DNA from: 21-14-0-10-32-9 sp964501945
GTDB lineage: Archaea; Nanobdellota; Nanobdellia; Woesearchaeales; 21-14-0-10-32-9
NCBI GenBank assembly: GCA_964501945.1
Contig: CAZCTY010000019.1
Span: forward strand, 1-18,554
Direction: 5' to 3'
DNA length: 18,554 bases
Shown: one piece after another, positions 7,530 to 13,946 of the stretch
Layout of the letters: every line of letters begins with the position of its first letter
Position numbering within the stretch: position 1 is the stretch's first letter
The notes under the pieces: generated by a model
Seen by the model: only the letters and a program-made list of their open reading frames with translations
Database searches by the model: none
Told to the model about the DNA's origin: nothing
Position numbers and translations under genes: made by a program

Positions 7530-7979
7530 CTAAAAGATGAGTATAATAAAAACCTTAAAAAATAAAAGCATCAAAAGCAAAGAAACCTCTAAGCCAGTTT
7601 TATGACTGAAAAGAGATTCATTTATTTTTTGAAGAGTTAAACCTTTTAAGAAAATAGCAATCAAAGAGAGCATCAAAACTTCTTTATGAAAATTAACAAT
7701 ACCAAAACCTGCAACAATACTTAAAATAACCTTTTCTTTATGACTCTCATCTGTTAAAACTAAATAATACAATAACATTAAAAAAACAATAAAAGAAATC
7801 CAAAAGTCCACGTAAACAATAAGAGATAAAAAAACAACACTTAAAATTAAAACCTTAGTTATAAAACGAACAACACTTCTAACTTCAAAAATTTCTTCCT
7901 CAGCAATCTTAGAAACTACCTTGCCAAAAAAGAAACTTGCAGGATACAAAAAAACCAATAAAAACTCAAACATAATCAT
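7530..7979 (-). CDS. Multi-pass membrane protein, unknown function
   Basis: A 149-aa, strongly hydrophobic protein not recognised as any family. About five to six membrane segments can be placed: residues ~3-20, 40-57, 60-76, 84-95, 98-114 and 130-149. The charged stretches between them are short (e.g. KIAEEEIFEVR and TDESHKEK). The start codon overlaps the stop of the upstream pilin-like gene by ATGA, so the two are translationally coupled and probably work together at the membrane. An alternative ATG lies two codons in. It ends 52 nt before the AAA+ gene, which has its own promoter. A role such as membrane partner of the pilin-like protein is inference only. Confidence 0.75.
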   Translation of the reverse strand: MIMFEFLLVFLYPASFFFGKVVSKIAEEEIFEVRSVVRFITKVLILSVVFLSLIVYVDFWISFIVFLMLLYYLVLTDESHKEKVILSIVAGFGIVNFHKEVLMLSLIAIFLKGLTLQKINESLFSHKTGLEVSLLLMLLFFKVFIILIF

Positions 7980-8428
7980 TCCCCGCAGATAATATCATTT
8001 CCATCAGAATCCTTACCAATAACCAAACCATCATCAGGATTACCAATGGACCTGACAGAACTAGAAATATTTTTAATACCGCCAAACTCATCAACAATAA
8101 CCAAACAAAAATCACCCTCAATACCAAGCAAACTCCTAATATGAGTGTAACCTTCAGGATCTTCATAATGCTGAGCTAACCTATCTAATTCTTCCTCATT
8201 TAAGTCCCTGCCATCAATAACTCCAGGACGATCCTCAGACGGAACAGAGGAACTATCAATCCTAGAATAAACCCTATCAGCCTCAACCCTTAAACGAGTA
8301 TCACTACCTGAAGGAGGATTAGCAAGAACATAAACTAAAACAAGCAAAAGCAAAAAAATAACAACGCCAATAGACATATCAATAGACCAAGTTTGACCTT
8401 TAATTTTTTTCTTTTTAGCCTCTTTCAT
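7976..8428 (-). CDS. Pilin-like single-TM protein (KGQ class III-type signal)
   Basis: From the start chosen here this is 150 aa. It has a lysine-rich N-terminus ending KIKGQTWSID, one hydrophobic helix (~18-37) and a ~110-aa acidic exterior domain with two cysteines near the C-terminal half (FCLVIV, IICGE). A basic stretch plus KG-Q followed by a hydrophobic helix is the archaeal class III (type IV prepilin) signal pattern, with cleavage expected after the Gly. The same frame is open from an ATG at 8458, adding 10 residues. I prefer 8428 because GAGGT sits 4-5 nt upstream of that ATG. The TATA box predicts a transcript starting near 8449, which excludes 8458. It is coupled (ATGA) to a multi-pass membrane protein. 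The family is not recognised beyond the N-terminus. Confidence 0.75.
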   Translation of the reverse strand: MKEAKKKKIKGQTWSIDMSIGVVIFLLLLVLVYVLANPPSGSDTRLRVEADRVYSRIDSSSVPSEDRPGVIDGRDLNEEELDRLAQHYEDPEGYTHIRSLLGIEGDFCLVIVDEFGGIKNISSSVRSIGNPDDGLVIGKDSDGNDIICGE

Positions 8429-8472
8429 CAAAACCTCTTTTAACCTCATTATTTTCAATTTGTTTAATTCAT

Positions 8473-8480
8473 ATTTATAT
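8473..8480 (-). promoter_or_regulatory. TATA box for the pilin-like/membrane protein operon
   Basis: ATATAAAT on the minus strand is centred at 8476.5. Transcription would start near 8449, leaving a ~21-nt leader with the GAGGT Shine-Dalgarno before the ATG at 8428. A leaderless start at the ATG at 8449 is the alternative. Confidence 0.5.
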
Positions 8481-8557
8481 TTTTCTAATAATAAAAGGAA
8501 ATAAATACCAAAATGAAGAAAAAACTGAAATTTTTGCGAGAAAACAACGTAGAAATA

Positions 8558-8565
8558 TTTATATA
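8558..8565 (+). promoter_or_regulatory. TATA box for the 8609 pilin-like gene
   Basis: A perfect TTTATATA is centred at 8561.5. The predicted start is ~8588, leaving a ~21-nt leader with GAGGT (8593-8597) 11 nt before the ATG. It lies in a 150-nt divergent promoter region shared with the minus-strand pilin-like operon. Confidence 0.65.
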
Positions 8566-8608
8566 ATAAACAAACATTATTTAAAAAATAAAGAGGTACA
8601 AACCATAA

Positions 8609-9076
8609 ATGACAAAGAACGTTCTAAGATCAAAAAAAGCAGCATCACCACTACTAGTTACAATATTCTTAGTAGCACTAGCAGTAGCACTAGGCGCGAT
8701 GATTACGAGCTGGGGATCAACAGGGACAACAAGAGATTCAGCAACGTGTGTTGATGTAAAAATATCGCCTCAAATATTTATGGGGGATGAATTGTTTTGC
8801 TATAATGAAACAACAGGAAAGGTGAGATTTGCAATAATAAATGATGGAGATGTGTCTTTATCAGGAGTTATAAGTAGAACAGTAGACCCAAATAAAGGTG
8901 TACAAGATAAAATGATACCGGATTCTAATCTTCGCAGAGGAGAAGTTTTAAGCACAGAAGTAGAAATACAACAAGGAAGAGTTAGAATAGAACTTATACC
9001 AGTAATAGATGTTTTAAGAGAGAGACTTTTGTGCAGCGGTAAAGCAATAATTAGAGAAAATATAAATAAATGTTAA
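8609..9076 (+). CDS. Archaeal type IV pilin-like protein
   Basis: A 155-aa protein. A short basic leader RSKKA is followed by ASPLLVTIFLVALAVALGAM, the 'K-x-x-SP-hydrophobic helix' N-terminus of archaeal type IV pilins and archaellin-like proteins. The leader should be cut by a prepilin peptidase and the helix should form the pilus core. The exterior domain (~35-155) is beta-rich with four cysteines (near residues 47, 64 and 142, and the last residue), which could make two disulfides. It uses a Shine-Dalgarno leader. Its codon use is less A/C-biased than that of neighbouring + strand genes. No pilus ATPase or platform gene is nearby, so these may serve an assembly machine encoded elsewhere. 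Confidence 0.8.
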   Translation: MTKNVLRSKKAASPLLVTIFLVALAVALGAMITSWGSTGTTRDSATCVDVKISPQIFMGDELFCYNETTGKVRFAIINDGDVSLSGVISRTVDPNKGVQDKMIPDSNLRRGEVLSTEVEIQQGRVRIELIPVIDVLRERLLCSGKAIIRENINKC

Positions 9077-9085
9077 AAAAAATAT

Positions 9086-9619
9086 TTAATTGCTAAATTT
9101 AAAAACACTGCCTAAATCCACGTTAGATTCTTCATACTCACTAAGATCTTTTTTGTTATCATCAGAGCTTGAAGTAACTTCTTTAGTAGTTTCAGGTACA
9201 GATTCAGATTCTTTTTCTTCTTTAAGCAAGTCTTGCTCGATGAACTCATCTTTAGAGTTACTCTCAAACAATTCATTTAAAGGCTTGTCTTCAACAAGGC
9301 CATCATCACAACCACTACACGAAGAACAATCGTCATGAGCTTCTTCTTCACCTTCATTTGGAGATTCTTGAGCAAAAACTTCTTCTCTAACAACGTTTTC
9401 ATTTTTATTTTTTTCTTTTTCTTCTTTGTGCAAGAAAGATAAACCCATAGTGTTTTTTTCTCGTCTCTCCTCAAATGTGTCGTTAGCTTTTTTATTTGTT
9501 TGAGTCATGTTGGATGCCATCCTAATAGCCTCTGTCTCAGATGCAGCTAAACCAGAATCTTTTAATGTTTTCGCCAAAGTCTTTACAGTTTCATCTTTTA
9601 ATTCATCTATTCTTTTCAT
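9086..9619 (-). CDS. Acidic protein with N-terminal helical domain and Cys cluster, unknown function
   Basis: A 177-aa hypothetical protein with no signal peptide or TM segment, so probably cytoplasmic. Residues 1-40 look like a small amphipathic helical domain (KRIDELKDETVKTLAKTLK, then a segment rich in Ala and Glu). The rest is low-complexity, acidic and probably disordered. Within it is a compact cysteine motif DDCSSCSGCDDG (CxxCxxC, about residues 97-108) flanked by Asp/Glu, which could bind a metal. The C-terminus returns to a short ordered-looking VDLGSVFKF. The AGGTG about 10 nt before the ATG could be a Shine-Dalgarno if the upstream TATA (9681-9690) is used; a nearer TATA (9641-9650) would make it leaderless. 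Convergent with the 8609 gene, 9 nt apart. No family recognised. Confidence 0.7.
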   Translation of the reverse strand: MKRIDELKDETVKTLAKTLKDSGLAASETEAIRMASNMTQTNKKANDTFEERREKNTMGLSFLHKEEKEKNKNENVVREEVFAQESPNEGEEEAHDDCSSCSGCDDGLVEDKPLNELFESNSKDEFIEQDLLKEEKESESVPETTKEVTSSSDDNKKDLSEYEESNVDLGSVFKFSN

Positions 9620-9640
9620 TTTTTATTACACCTACAAAAA

Positions 9641-9650
9641 AATTTAAATT
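9641..9650 (-). promoter_or_regulatory. TATA-like box for the acidic Cys-cluster protein
   Basis: AATTTAAATT is centred 26.5 nt from the ATG at 9619, fitting a leaderless start. A second candidate, TATATATAAA-like on the minus strand at 9681-9690, would give a ~40-nt leader that includes AGGTG. Both may be used. Confidence 0.4.
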
Positions 9651-9767
9651 AAAACTATTCTAGTATACACTTAACATCGTTTTATATATAAATGTTACTA
9701 TTTTTGCTTTTTCTTTTTTAAAACAAAAAAATAATAAAAAACTTCAAATTAAATAGAACATACCATA

Positions 9768-9779
9768 AAATATATAAAT
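9768..9779 (+). promoter_or_regulatory. Strong TATA box for the surface-protein gene
   Basis: AAATATATAAAT is centred near 9773.5, so transcription should begin near 9800. That leaves a ~39-nt leader carrying AGGAGGT (9826-9832), a near-perfect Shine-Dalgarno 7 nt before the ATG. The sequence is nearly identical to the box upstream of the 12558 pilin-like gene, suggesting both are strongly expressed surface genes. Confidence 0.65.
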
Positions 9780-9789
9780 GAGTTTTCAC

Positions 9790-9809
9790 TATCGTGTAAT
9801 AACACGATA
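9790..9809. promoter_or_regulatory. Perfect inverted repeat at the predicted transcription start (candidate operator)
   Basis: TATCGTGT and ACACGATA form perfect 8-bp arms around a 4-nt AATA centre. The repeat straddles the predicted start of the surface-protein transcript (~9800). A repressor dimer there would block RNA polymerase; alternatively it is a 5' leader hairpin. No second copy was seen in the window. Confidence 0.5.
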
Positions 9810-9838
9810 ATATTTTATGTTATTAGGAGGTTAAGTAA

Positions 9839-11470
9839 ATGAAAAAAAACATACCAACAATGCTAGCATTTGCATTAGTGTTATTGCTATTCGCCCCAGG
9901 AGTTAGCGCATTAACAATAGATGCAATAGATGATAAAGAAATACACGCAGGTGAAACATTCACCTTTGATGAAATTATAGCGAGAAATGAAACAAATGAT
10001 GAAATAGACTCAGCGGAATTGAATTACTATTTGCTCAAGAGCCCTGAAGATATGGAAATAGATGAAGATGACGGCGTAATAGAATGGATGCCATTATTAA
10101 AAAAATATGGGGAACACACAATAAAGATAAATGTAACAAATTCAACAAACATATCACACTACGATACAACAACATTCAAAATAAATGTGCTATACAACGA
10201 TTTTGATATATCAATGAACCTAGAAGACGCGCCAACAGAAATAGAAGCAAGACAAGATTACAGATTCGAATTAGAAGCAACAGAGGAAAACTACCCTGAT
10301 GCAATTGAAGGTTTTGAATTCACATTAGAAGAAGGTCCAAGCGGAATGACAATAACAAATAATGAAATTAGATGGACTCCAAAAACAGACCAAGAAGGAG
10401 AACACACAATAAGAGTATCAGTTCTACCAAAAGATGCACCATCAGATTTTGAGAGCGTGGAAGATGAAATAGAAGTGAGCGTAGATGTACCAGCACTAAC
10501 AATTGATAGAGTAGAAGTTAGATCAGGTTCGAGAAGATTAGAAACAATAACAAGATCTGACTATTTATCAGGAGGAATACCATATTTAATTGATAGAGAC
10601 GCATCACTTGGAGATGAAATAGAACTTCGAGTATCAATAAGAAATAACTTAGAGACAGGAACAGATAACGAAATGAGAGATGTAGAAATAGAATTATACA
10701 GCTACGACTTAGCAGAAGCAGACGGACTAGATGAATTTATTTCAAGAATAAGACCAGGAAGAACAGAAGATCAAACAATTAGATTCTATTTAGATGCAAC
10801 AGATCTACACCCAGATGATTCACCATTTGACTTAGAGATAAGAATATACGGAGAGACAAGAGGAGGAGACTTATACTCAGATGTCTGGGACTTAGAATTA
10901 GAAGTAGAATCAAGATCATATGATTTACTAATGACAAATTTAGATGTAACTCCAACAAATGTTTGCCCAAACGACAGATTTAGAGTAACATACGATTTAA
11001 GAAACATCGGAACAAGAGATTTGAGCAACGCAGGAGTAAAATACTTCGTCTCAGGCCTTGGAATAGATGAATGGGACAGAAACATAAACATAGACTACGA
11101 CGAGACAAGATCAAGAACTAAGTTTTTAACAGTGCCAGAAGATGCAATACCAGGAGAATACATGCTAGAGATAACAAGCCACCCAAGATCAACAAGCACA
11201 AGCGATACAAGAACAGAAGCACTAATCTTTACAGTGGATGACTGCGAAATAGAAGAAGAAATAGAGGAAGAGGAAGAGGAAGAAGAAACAGTAGTAGTGG
11301 AACCACCAGAAGACCCAATAGTGCCAGGAACACCAGTATCAGAGAGAGAAGGAACACCTTCAACATCAATATTTGACAGAGAAGGCACAATATACGTAGT
11401 ACTCTTAACAGCACTAGTAGTACTACTACTTGTAGGCGTCGTACTTTTACTAATAAAAGTACTAAAATAA
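9839..11470 (+). CDS. Large secreted, membrane-anchored surface protein (Ig/CARDB-like repeats)
   Basis: A 543-aa protein. Residues 1-24 are a classical Sec signal peptide (basic MKKN, hydrophobic core, cleavage after VSA). The exterior part reads as tandem beta-sandwich modules: two Ig/cadherin-like domains (~25-118 and ~119-218), each with the ITxxxIRWTP / GVIEWMP strand plus GEHTI pattern, then two CARDB/COG1361-like domains (~220-360 and ~362-465). A Glu-rich stalk (~466-482), a Pro/Thr/Ser-rich spacer and a C-terminal membrane helix (~518-540) ending VLK follow. N-glycosylation sequons occur at N50, N98, N101 and N104. The composition is acidic. It is likely an S-layer-associated or adhesion protein displayed on the cell surface. 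It is monocistronic, with its own promoter and oligo-T terminator. The domain identities are inferred from pattern, not from a search. Confidence 0.8.
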   Translation: MKKNIPTMLAFALVLLLFAPGVSALTIDAIDDKEIHAGETFTFDEIIARNETNDEIDSAELNYYLLKSPEDMEIDEDDGVIEWMPLLKKYGEHTIKINVTNSTNISHYDTTTFKINVLYNDFDISMNLEDAPTEIEARQDYRFELEATEENYPDAIEGFEFTLEEGPSGMTITNNEIRWTPKTDQEGEHTIRVSVLPKDAPSDFESVEDEIEVSVDVPALTIDRVEVRSGSRRLETITRSDYLSGGIPYLIDRDASLGDEIELRVSIRNNLETGTDNEMRDVEIELYSYDLAEADGLDEFISRIRPGRTEDQTIRFYLDATDLHPDDSPFDLEIRIYGETRGGDLYSDVWDLELEVESRSYDLLMTNLDVTPTNVCPNDRFRVTYDLRNIGTRDLSNAGVKYFVSGLGIDEWDRNINIDYDETRSRTKFLTVPEDAIPGEYMLEITSHPRSTSTSDTRTEALIFTVDDCEIEEEIEEEEEEEETVVVEPPEDPIVPGTPVSEREGTPSTSIFDREGTIYVVLLTALVVLLLVGVVLLLIKVLK

Positions 11471-11483
11471 AACAAATTTAAAC

Positions 11484-11506
11484 CTTTTTTATTTTTTTAT
11501 TTTTTT
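11484..11506 (+). terminator. Oligo-T terminator after the surface-protein gene
   Basis: Three runs of T (6-7 each) separated by single A residues begin 14 nt after the stop codon. This is the usual archaeal intrinsic terminator. There is no hairpin. Confidence 0.65.
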
Positions 11507-11559
11507 CAAAAATAAATTCTACATAAAAATAATAATTAAAACAGCGAAACAACATTACT

Positions 11560-11567
11560 TTTATTAA
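11560..11567 (+). promoter_or_regulatory. TATA box for the YhbY-taw3 operon
   Basis: TTTATTAA is centred 26.5 nt upstream of the ATG at 11590, fitting a leaderless transcript. No Shine-Dalgarno sequence is present. Confidence 0.55.
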
Positions 11568-11589
11568 TAAGCAGTAATTACCAAAGAAT

Positions 11590-11835
11590 ATGAATATACA
11601 AGAAAAAAATAATATCACAATACAAATCGGGAAAAACGGAATAAGCGAAAATACCATAACAGATATAAAAAAGAACCTATCAAAAAACAAACTAGTAAAA
11701 GTAAAAATACTAAAAAACATACTAGAAAACGAGAAAAAAGAACAAATAACCAAAGAAATAATACAAAAAATCGAAAACATAAAAACAGAATCAAAAATTG
11801 TAGGAAACACACTTTTTCTAAAAAGAAAAAAATAA
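11590..11835 (+). CDS. YhbY/CRM-domain RNA-binding protein
   Basis: An 81-aa protein made of one CRS1-YhbY (CRM) domain, an RNA-binding fold linked to pre-50S ribosome assembly in bacteria and present as a stand-alone protein in archaea. The segment IQIGKNGISEN carries the GxxG loop (G14-K-N-G17) that contacts RNA. The segment around residues 33-42 (KLVKVKILKN) and the C-terminal IVGNTLFLKRKK match the family 'ELVKVK' and 'GR-LVLYR' blocks. The length is normal for a single-domain member. It starts leaderless and is followed after 11 nt by taw3, so one mRNA probably encodes two RNA-biology proteins. Confidence 0.85.
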   Translation: MNIQEKNNITIQIGKNGISENTITDIKKNLSKNKLVKVKILKNILENEKKEQITKEIIQKIENIKTESKIVGNTLFLKRKK

Positions 11836-11846
11836 GAGGACAAAAA

Positions 11847-12434
11847 TTGGAATACTTTGATAAATCAAAAAAATCAATAATTGAAAAATTACAAAATAAA
11901 GACAAATCACGAAAAGGAGATGTAGATGAGCACGCGATCCCTGTAATAAATGCTTTTAATGAAACCAAAAACTGCTATACAACAAGCTCATGCGCTGGAA
12001 GAATAACACTTTTCAGAGAAGCTGAAACAAAAAAGAAATACGACTCAGGCTGGCTATATGTAAAACACGGAGAAGTAACAAAAGAAGAAATAAAAAATGC
12101 ATTAACAAAAATACCACTAGACACAATTTGGTTCAGACAAGAAACATCAATATTCCACATAGCATGCAGAAACATAGAAATAGCCAAAAAAATACTAAAC
12201 CTATGCCAAGAAATAGGACTAAAACACTCAGGTATAATAGGAATAAATAGAAGAATTATGATAGAGATAATATTTAATGAAAAACTAGATAGCCCAATAT
12301 CTGAGAACAACAAACTTTTAATGAATGAAGACCATTTAGATTTACTAATAAAAAAAGCAAATGAGAAAATGAGAAGAAATAACAAATTACTAAAAAAACT
12401 AGCAAAAAAAATAAAAGAAAACACAGAGATATAA
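11847..12434 (+). CDS. taw3: Taw3, tRNA(Phe) wyosine N4-methyltransferase (TYW3 family)
   Basis: A 195-aa protein. The signature SRKGDVDEHAIPVINAFN (21-38) followed by CYTTSSCAGRI (43-53) is the TYW3/Taw3 hallmark ('S.KGDVD..I..L...IN....Y.TTSSCSGRI'). Further matches are GWLYVKHG and WFRQETSIFHIACRN. Family members methylate N4 of the tricyclic base at position 37 of tRNA-Phe during wybutosine-type synthesis, using SAM. The start is TTG at 11847, the only start near the domain. It is supported by AGAGGA 6-7 nt upstream and the close fit to the preceding gene. The C-terminus is a Lys/Asn-rich helical tail. The enzymes for earlier steps (Trm5, Taw1, Taw2) are not in this window. Confidence 0.92.
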   Translation: MEYFDKSKKSIIEKLQNKDKSRKGDVDEHAIPVINAFNETKNCYTTSSCAGRITLFREAETKKKYDSGWLYVKHGEVTKEEIKNALTKIPLDTIWFRQETSIFHIACRNIEIAKKILNLCQEIGLKHSGIIGINRRIMIEIIFNEKLDSPISENNKLLMNEDHLDLLIKKANEKMRRNNKLLKKLAKKIKENTEI

Positions 12435-12476
12435 AAAAAACAAAAAAAGCCCAAAAACACTAGAATATATAGAAAA

Positions 12477-12484
12477 ATATATAA
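12477..12484 (+). promoter_or_regulatory. TATA box for the 12558 pilin-like operon
   Basis: ATATATAA within AAAATATATAAATAAA is centred at 12480.5. The predicted start is ~12507, giving a ~50-nt leader with ACGAGGTG (about 12543-12550) before the ATG at 12558. No clear operator repeat is seen. Confidence 0.6.
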
Positions 12485-12557
12485 ATAAAAATCTAAATAA
12501 GGAATCTTGTAAGAAATCAAATCTTTTACGATGAATAAAAAAACGAGGTGTTAATAA

Positions 12558-13130
12558 ATGAAATTTAATAAAAAAGCAGCCATGGAAATAGGAATAAGCA
12601 CCGTGGTAATGCTTGTAATAGCAATAGTAGTAATAGGCGGCGGAATAGCATTCATAAGAAACTTCTTCGACGCAGGAGAAGATAGCCTAATTGGAGCATT
12701 TGATGTGGCAGATTTTGGAATAGAACCATCATCACAAAACCCGCTAGTATTAGTTGATGGAACTATATCGCTTAGACGAGGGAGCGAAGCGCCAGTAAGA
12801 GTAGGCTTCTATAATAAAGACACAAGCGGTTATAATGTTGACATAGAATTTGGAGAATGCGTGACAAGCGCGACTAATCTTCAGTGCGAGGAGGATGAAT
12901 TAAGACCTCAAATAGTATCACTTCCACAAAGAGTAGATCCGGGTTCAGATGCAGGGTTTATAGCTCAAGTAGCAGCAGAATGCGTGGCATCTGATGATCC
13001 GGATTCTTTAAATAATATGAATCCAGGAACATATACTTGTAACATACTCGCAGTAAACACGGATAGTGAGGATGGCGATGAAGATAGAGAATTAGCAAGA
13101 ACACAAATAATGCTAGAGGTAACATCCTAA
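12558..13130 (+). CDS. Archaeal type IV pilin-like protein (IST-VV type)
   Basis: A 190-aa protein. The N-terminus is FNKKAAMEIGISTVVMLVIA: a basic leader, then Ala-Met-Glu and a ~25-residue hydrophobic helix ending IRNFFD. This matches archaeal class III signal/pilin architecture, with cleavage expected near KKA-AM. The exterior domain (~45-190) is acidic and contains cysteines at about residues 94, 103, 134 and 154, which could pair. It starts with a GAGGTG Shine-Dalgarno. It is followed by a two-TM protein and by a pilin-like paralogue with the same ISTVV helix start (13440), so these probably belong to one surface structure. Confidence 0.8.
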   Translation: MKFNKKAAMEIGISTVVMLVIAIVVIGGGIAFIRNFFDAGEDSLIGAFDVADFGIEPSSQNPLVLVDGTISLRRGSEAPVRVGFYNKDTSGYNVDIEFGECVTSATNLQCEEDELRPQIVSLPQRVDPGSDAGFIAQVAAECVASDDPDSLNNMNPGTYTCNILAVNTDSEDGDEDRELARTQIMLEVTS

Positions 13131-13146
13131 AAAGGAGAGGTGAAAA

Positions 13147-13389
13147 ATGCCATTTAAAAAAAGAAAAAACAAATTAAGCTTAACGCATGATGAAGAATTC
13201 CAAATATTTAAACTAATAATAGATAAATACTTATGGCTAGGAACCATCGGTATAATAGCAGGATTATTCATGATACTAAATAAAAGCTTAGATATGGGAC
13301 TTGGACTATTAATCTTATTGGTTGGAATTACCATGCTATTGATGTTTACATCAGTCATGCTAAGACATTTTGAATTTAGAAAACACTAA
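13147..13389 (+). CDS. Small two-TM membrane protein
   Basis: An 80-aa protein not recognised as a named family. A basic, soluble N-terminus (KKRKNKLSLTHDEEF) is followed by two membrane helices, ~29-45 (WLGTIGIIAGLFMIL) and ~50-70 (MGLGLLILLVGITMLLMFTS). A short basic tail ends the protein, so both termini are probably cytoplasmic. The ATG is preceded by GGAGAGGTG, a very strong Shine-Dalgarno, 16 nt after the upstream pilin-like gene, so the two are co-transcribed. A T-rich tract follows the stop. Its position between two pilin-like genes suggests a membrane accessory role, by inference only. Confidence 0.75.
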   Translation: MPFKKRKNKLSLTHDEEFQIFKLIIDKYLWLGTIGIIAGLFMILNKSLDMGLGLLILLVGITMLLMFTSVMLRHFEFRKH

Positions 13390-13398
13390 AAAAACCAA

Positions 13399-13420
13399 TT
13401 TTTTTCTTTTAAAATTTTTT
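13399..13420 (+). terminator. Oligo-T tract after the two-TM gene
   Basis: T-runs separated by C and AAAA begin 10 nt after the stop codon at 13389. They could end the 12558-13389 transcript. The same stretch holds TTTTAAAA (13407-13414), centred 29.5 nt from the next ATG, which may serve as its TATA box. Confidence 0.45.
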
Positions 13421-13439
13421 AAAAAACAGCGACAAAAAA

Positions 13440-13940
13440 ATGATAACAAACAAGAGAGGAATGCAAGTAGCAATAAGCACAGTAGTAGGACTAGTTCTAG
13501 GCGGAATGATGCTAATGGCAGGAATCGCACTACTTGCAACAATAGTATCAAATACAGAAGAGATACATGATAGAGCAATAGAGAGAATAGAAGATGAAAT
13601 AAAAGAAGCATTCACAGGAGGACAACCAATATACATACACAACAACCCCGTTGAACCAGTAGATGACCTTGCAATATTTGGAGTTGGAATATACAACATA
13701 CACAGCGAGGCAAAAGAATTCCAAATATCAATTGAAGACAGCGATGATTTAGATGAAAACATAGCATTTCTAGAACCAGGAGAAATAGGACCTCGAAACA
13801 GACATATAACAACAATACTAATACCAACAAAGGAATTAGAGAGAGGACAGAATTCTTTTACAATGAAAATCGAAATGAAAAATGAAGATGATGACTATGT
13901 TTTATATGATACACGAAAAATATTATACGTAAATAAATAA
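13440..13940 (+). CDS. Archaeal type IV pilin-like protein, paralogue of the 12558 product
   Basis: A 166-aa protein. The N-terminus NKRGMQVAISTVVGLVLGGM gives a short basic leader, a Gly-Met cleavage site and a ~25-residue helix. It shares the '[AG]-M-[EQ]-x-[GA]-ISTVV' core with the 12558 product. The helix is followed by a charged segment (EEIHDRAIERIEDEIKEAF) and a beta-rich acidic domain with no cysteines, unlike the other exterior domains here. There is no Shine-Dalgarno. A TATA-like TTTTAAAA lies 29.5 nt upstream, so it may be nearly leaderless and separately transcribed. It ends 6 nt before the convergent tpiA gene. Confidence 0.78.
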   Translation: MITNKRGMQVAISTVVGLVLGGMMLMAGIALLATIVSNTEEIHDRAIERIEDEIKEAFTGGQPIYIHNNPVEPVDDLAIFGVGIYNIHSEAKEFQISIEDSDDLDENIAFLEPGEIGPRNRHITTILIPTKELERGQNSFTMKIEMKNEDDDYVLYDTRKILYVNK

Positions 13941-13946
13941 AAAAAA

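Noticed and set aside
9701..9735. Alternating T-rich and A-rich tract between divergent promoters
   Set aside because: It could be curved DNA or a weak bidirectional terminator, but such tracts are common in this composition and nothing specific supports a function.
11251..11290. GAA/GAG repeats in the surface-protein gene
   Set aside because: They encode the Glu-rich stalk in frame; a low-complexity protein segment explains them without a DNA-level function.
11478..11843. A 121-codon minus-strand frame after the surface-protein gene
   Set aside because: It covers the oligo-T terminator and runs antisense to the YhbY gene; its Phe/Ser-rich product is typical of translated AT-rich antisense.
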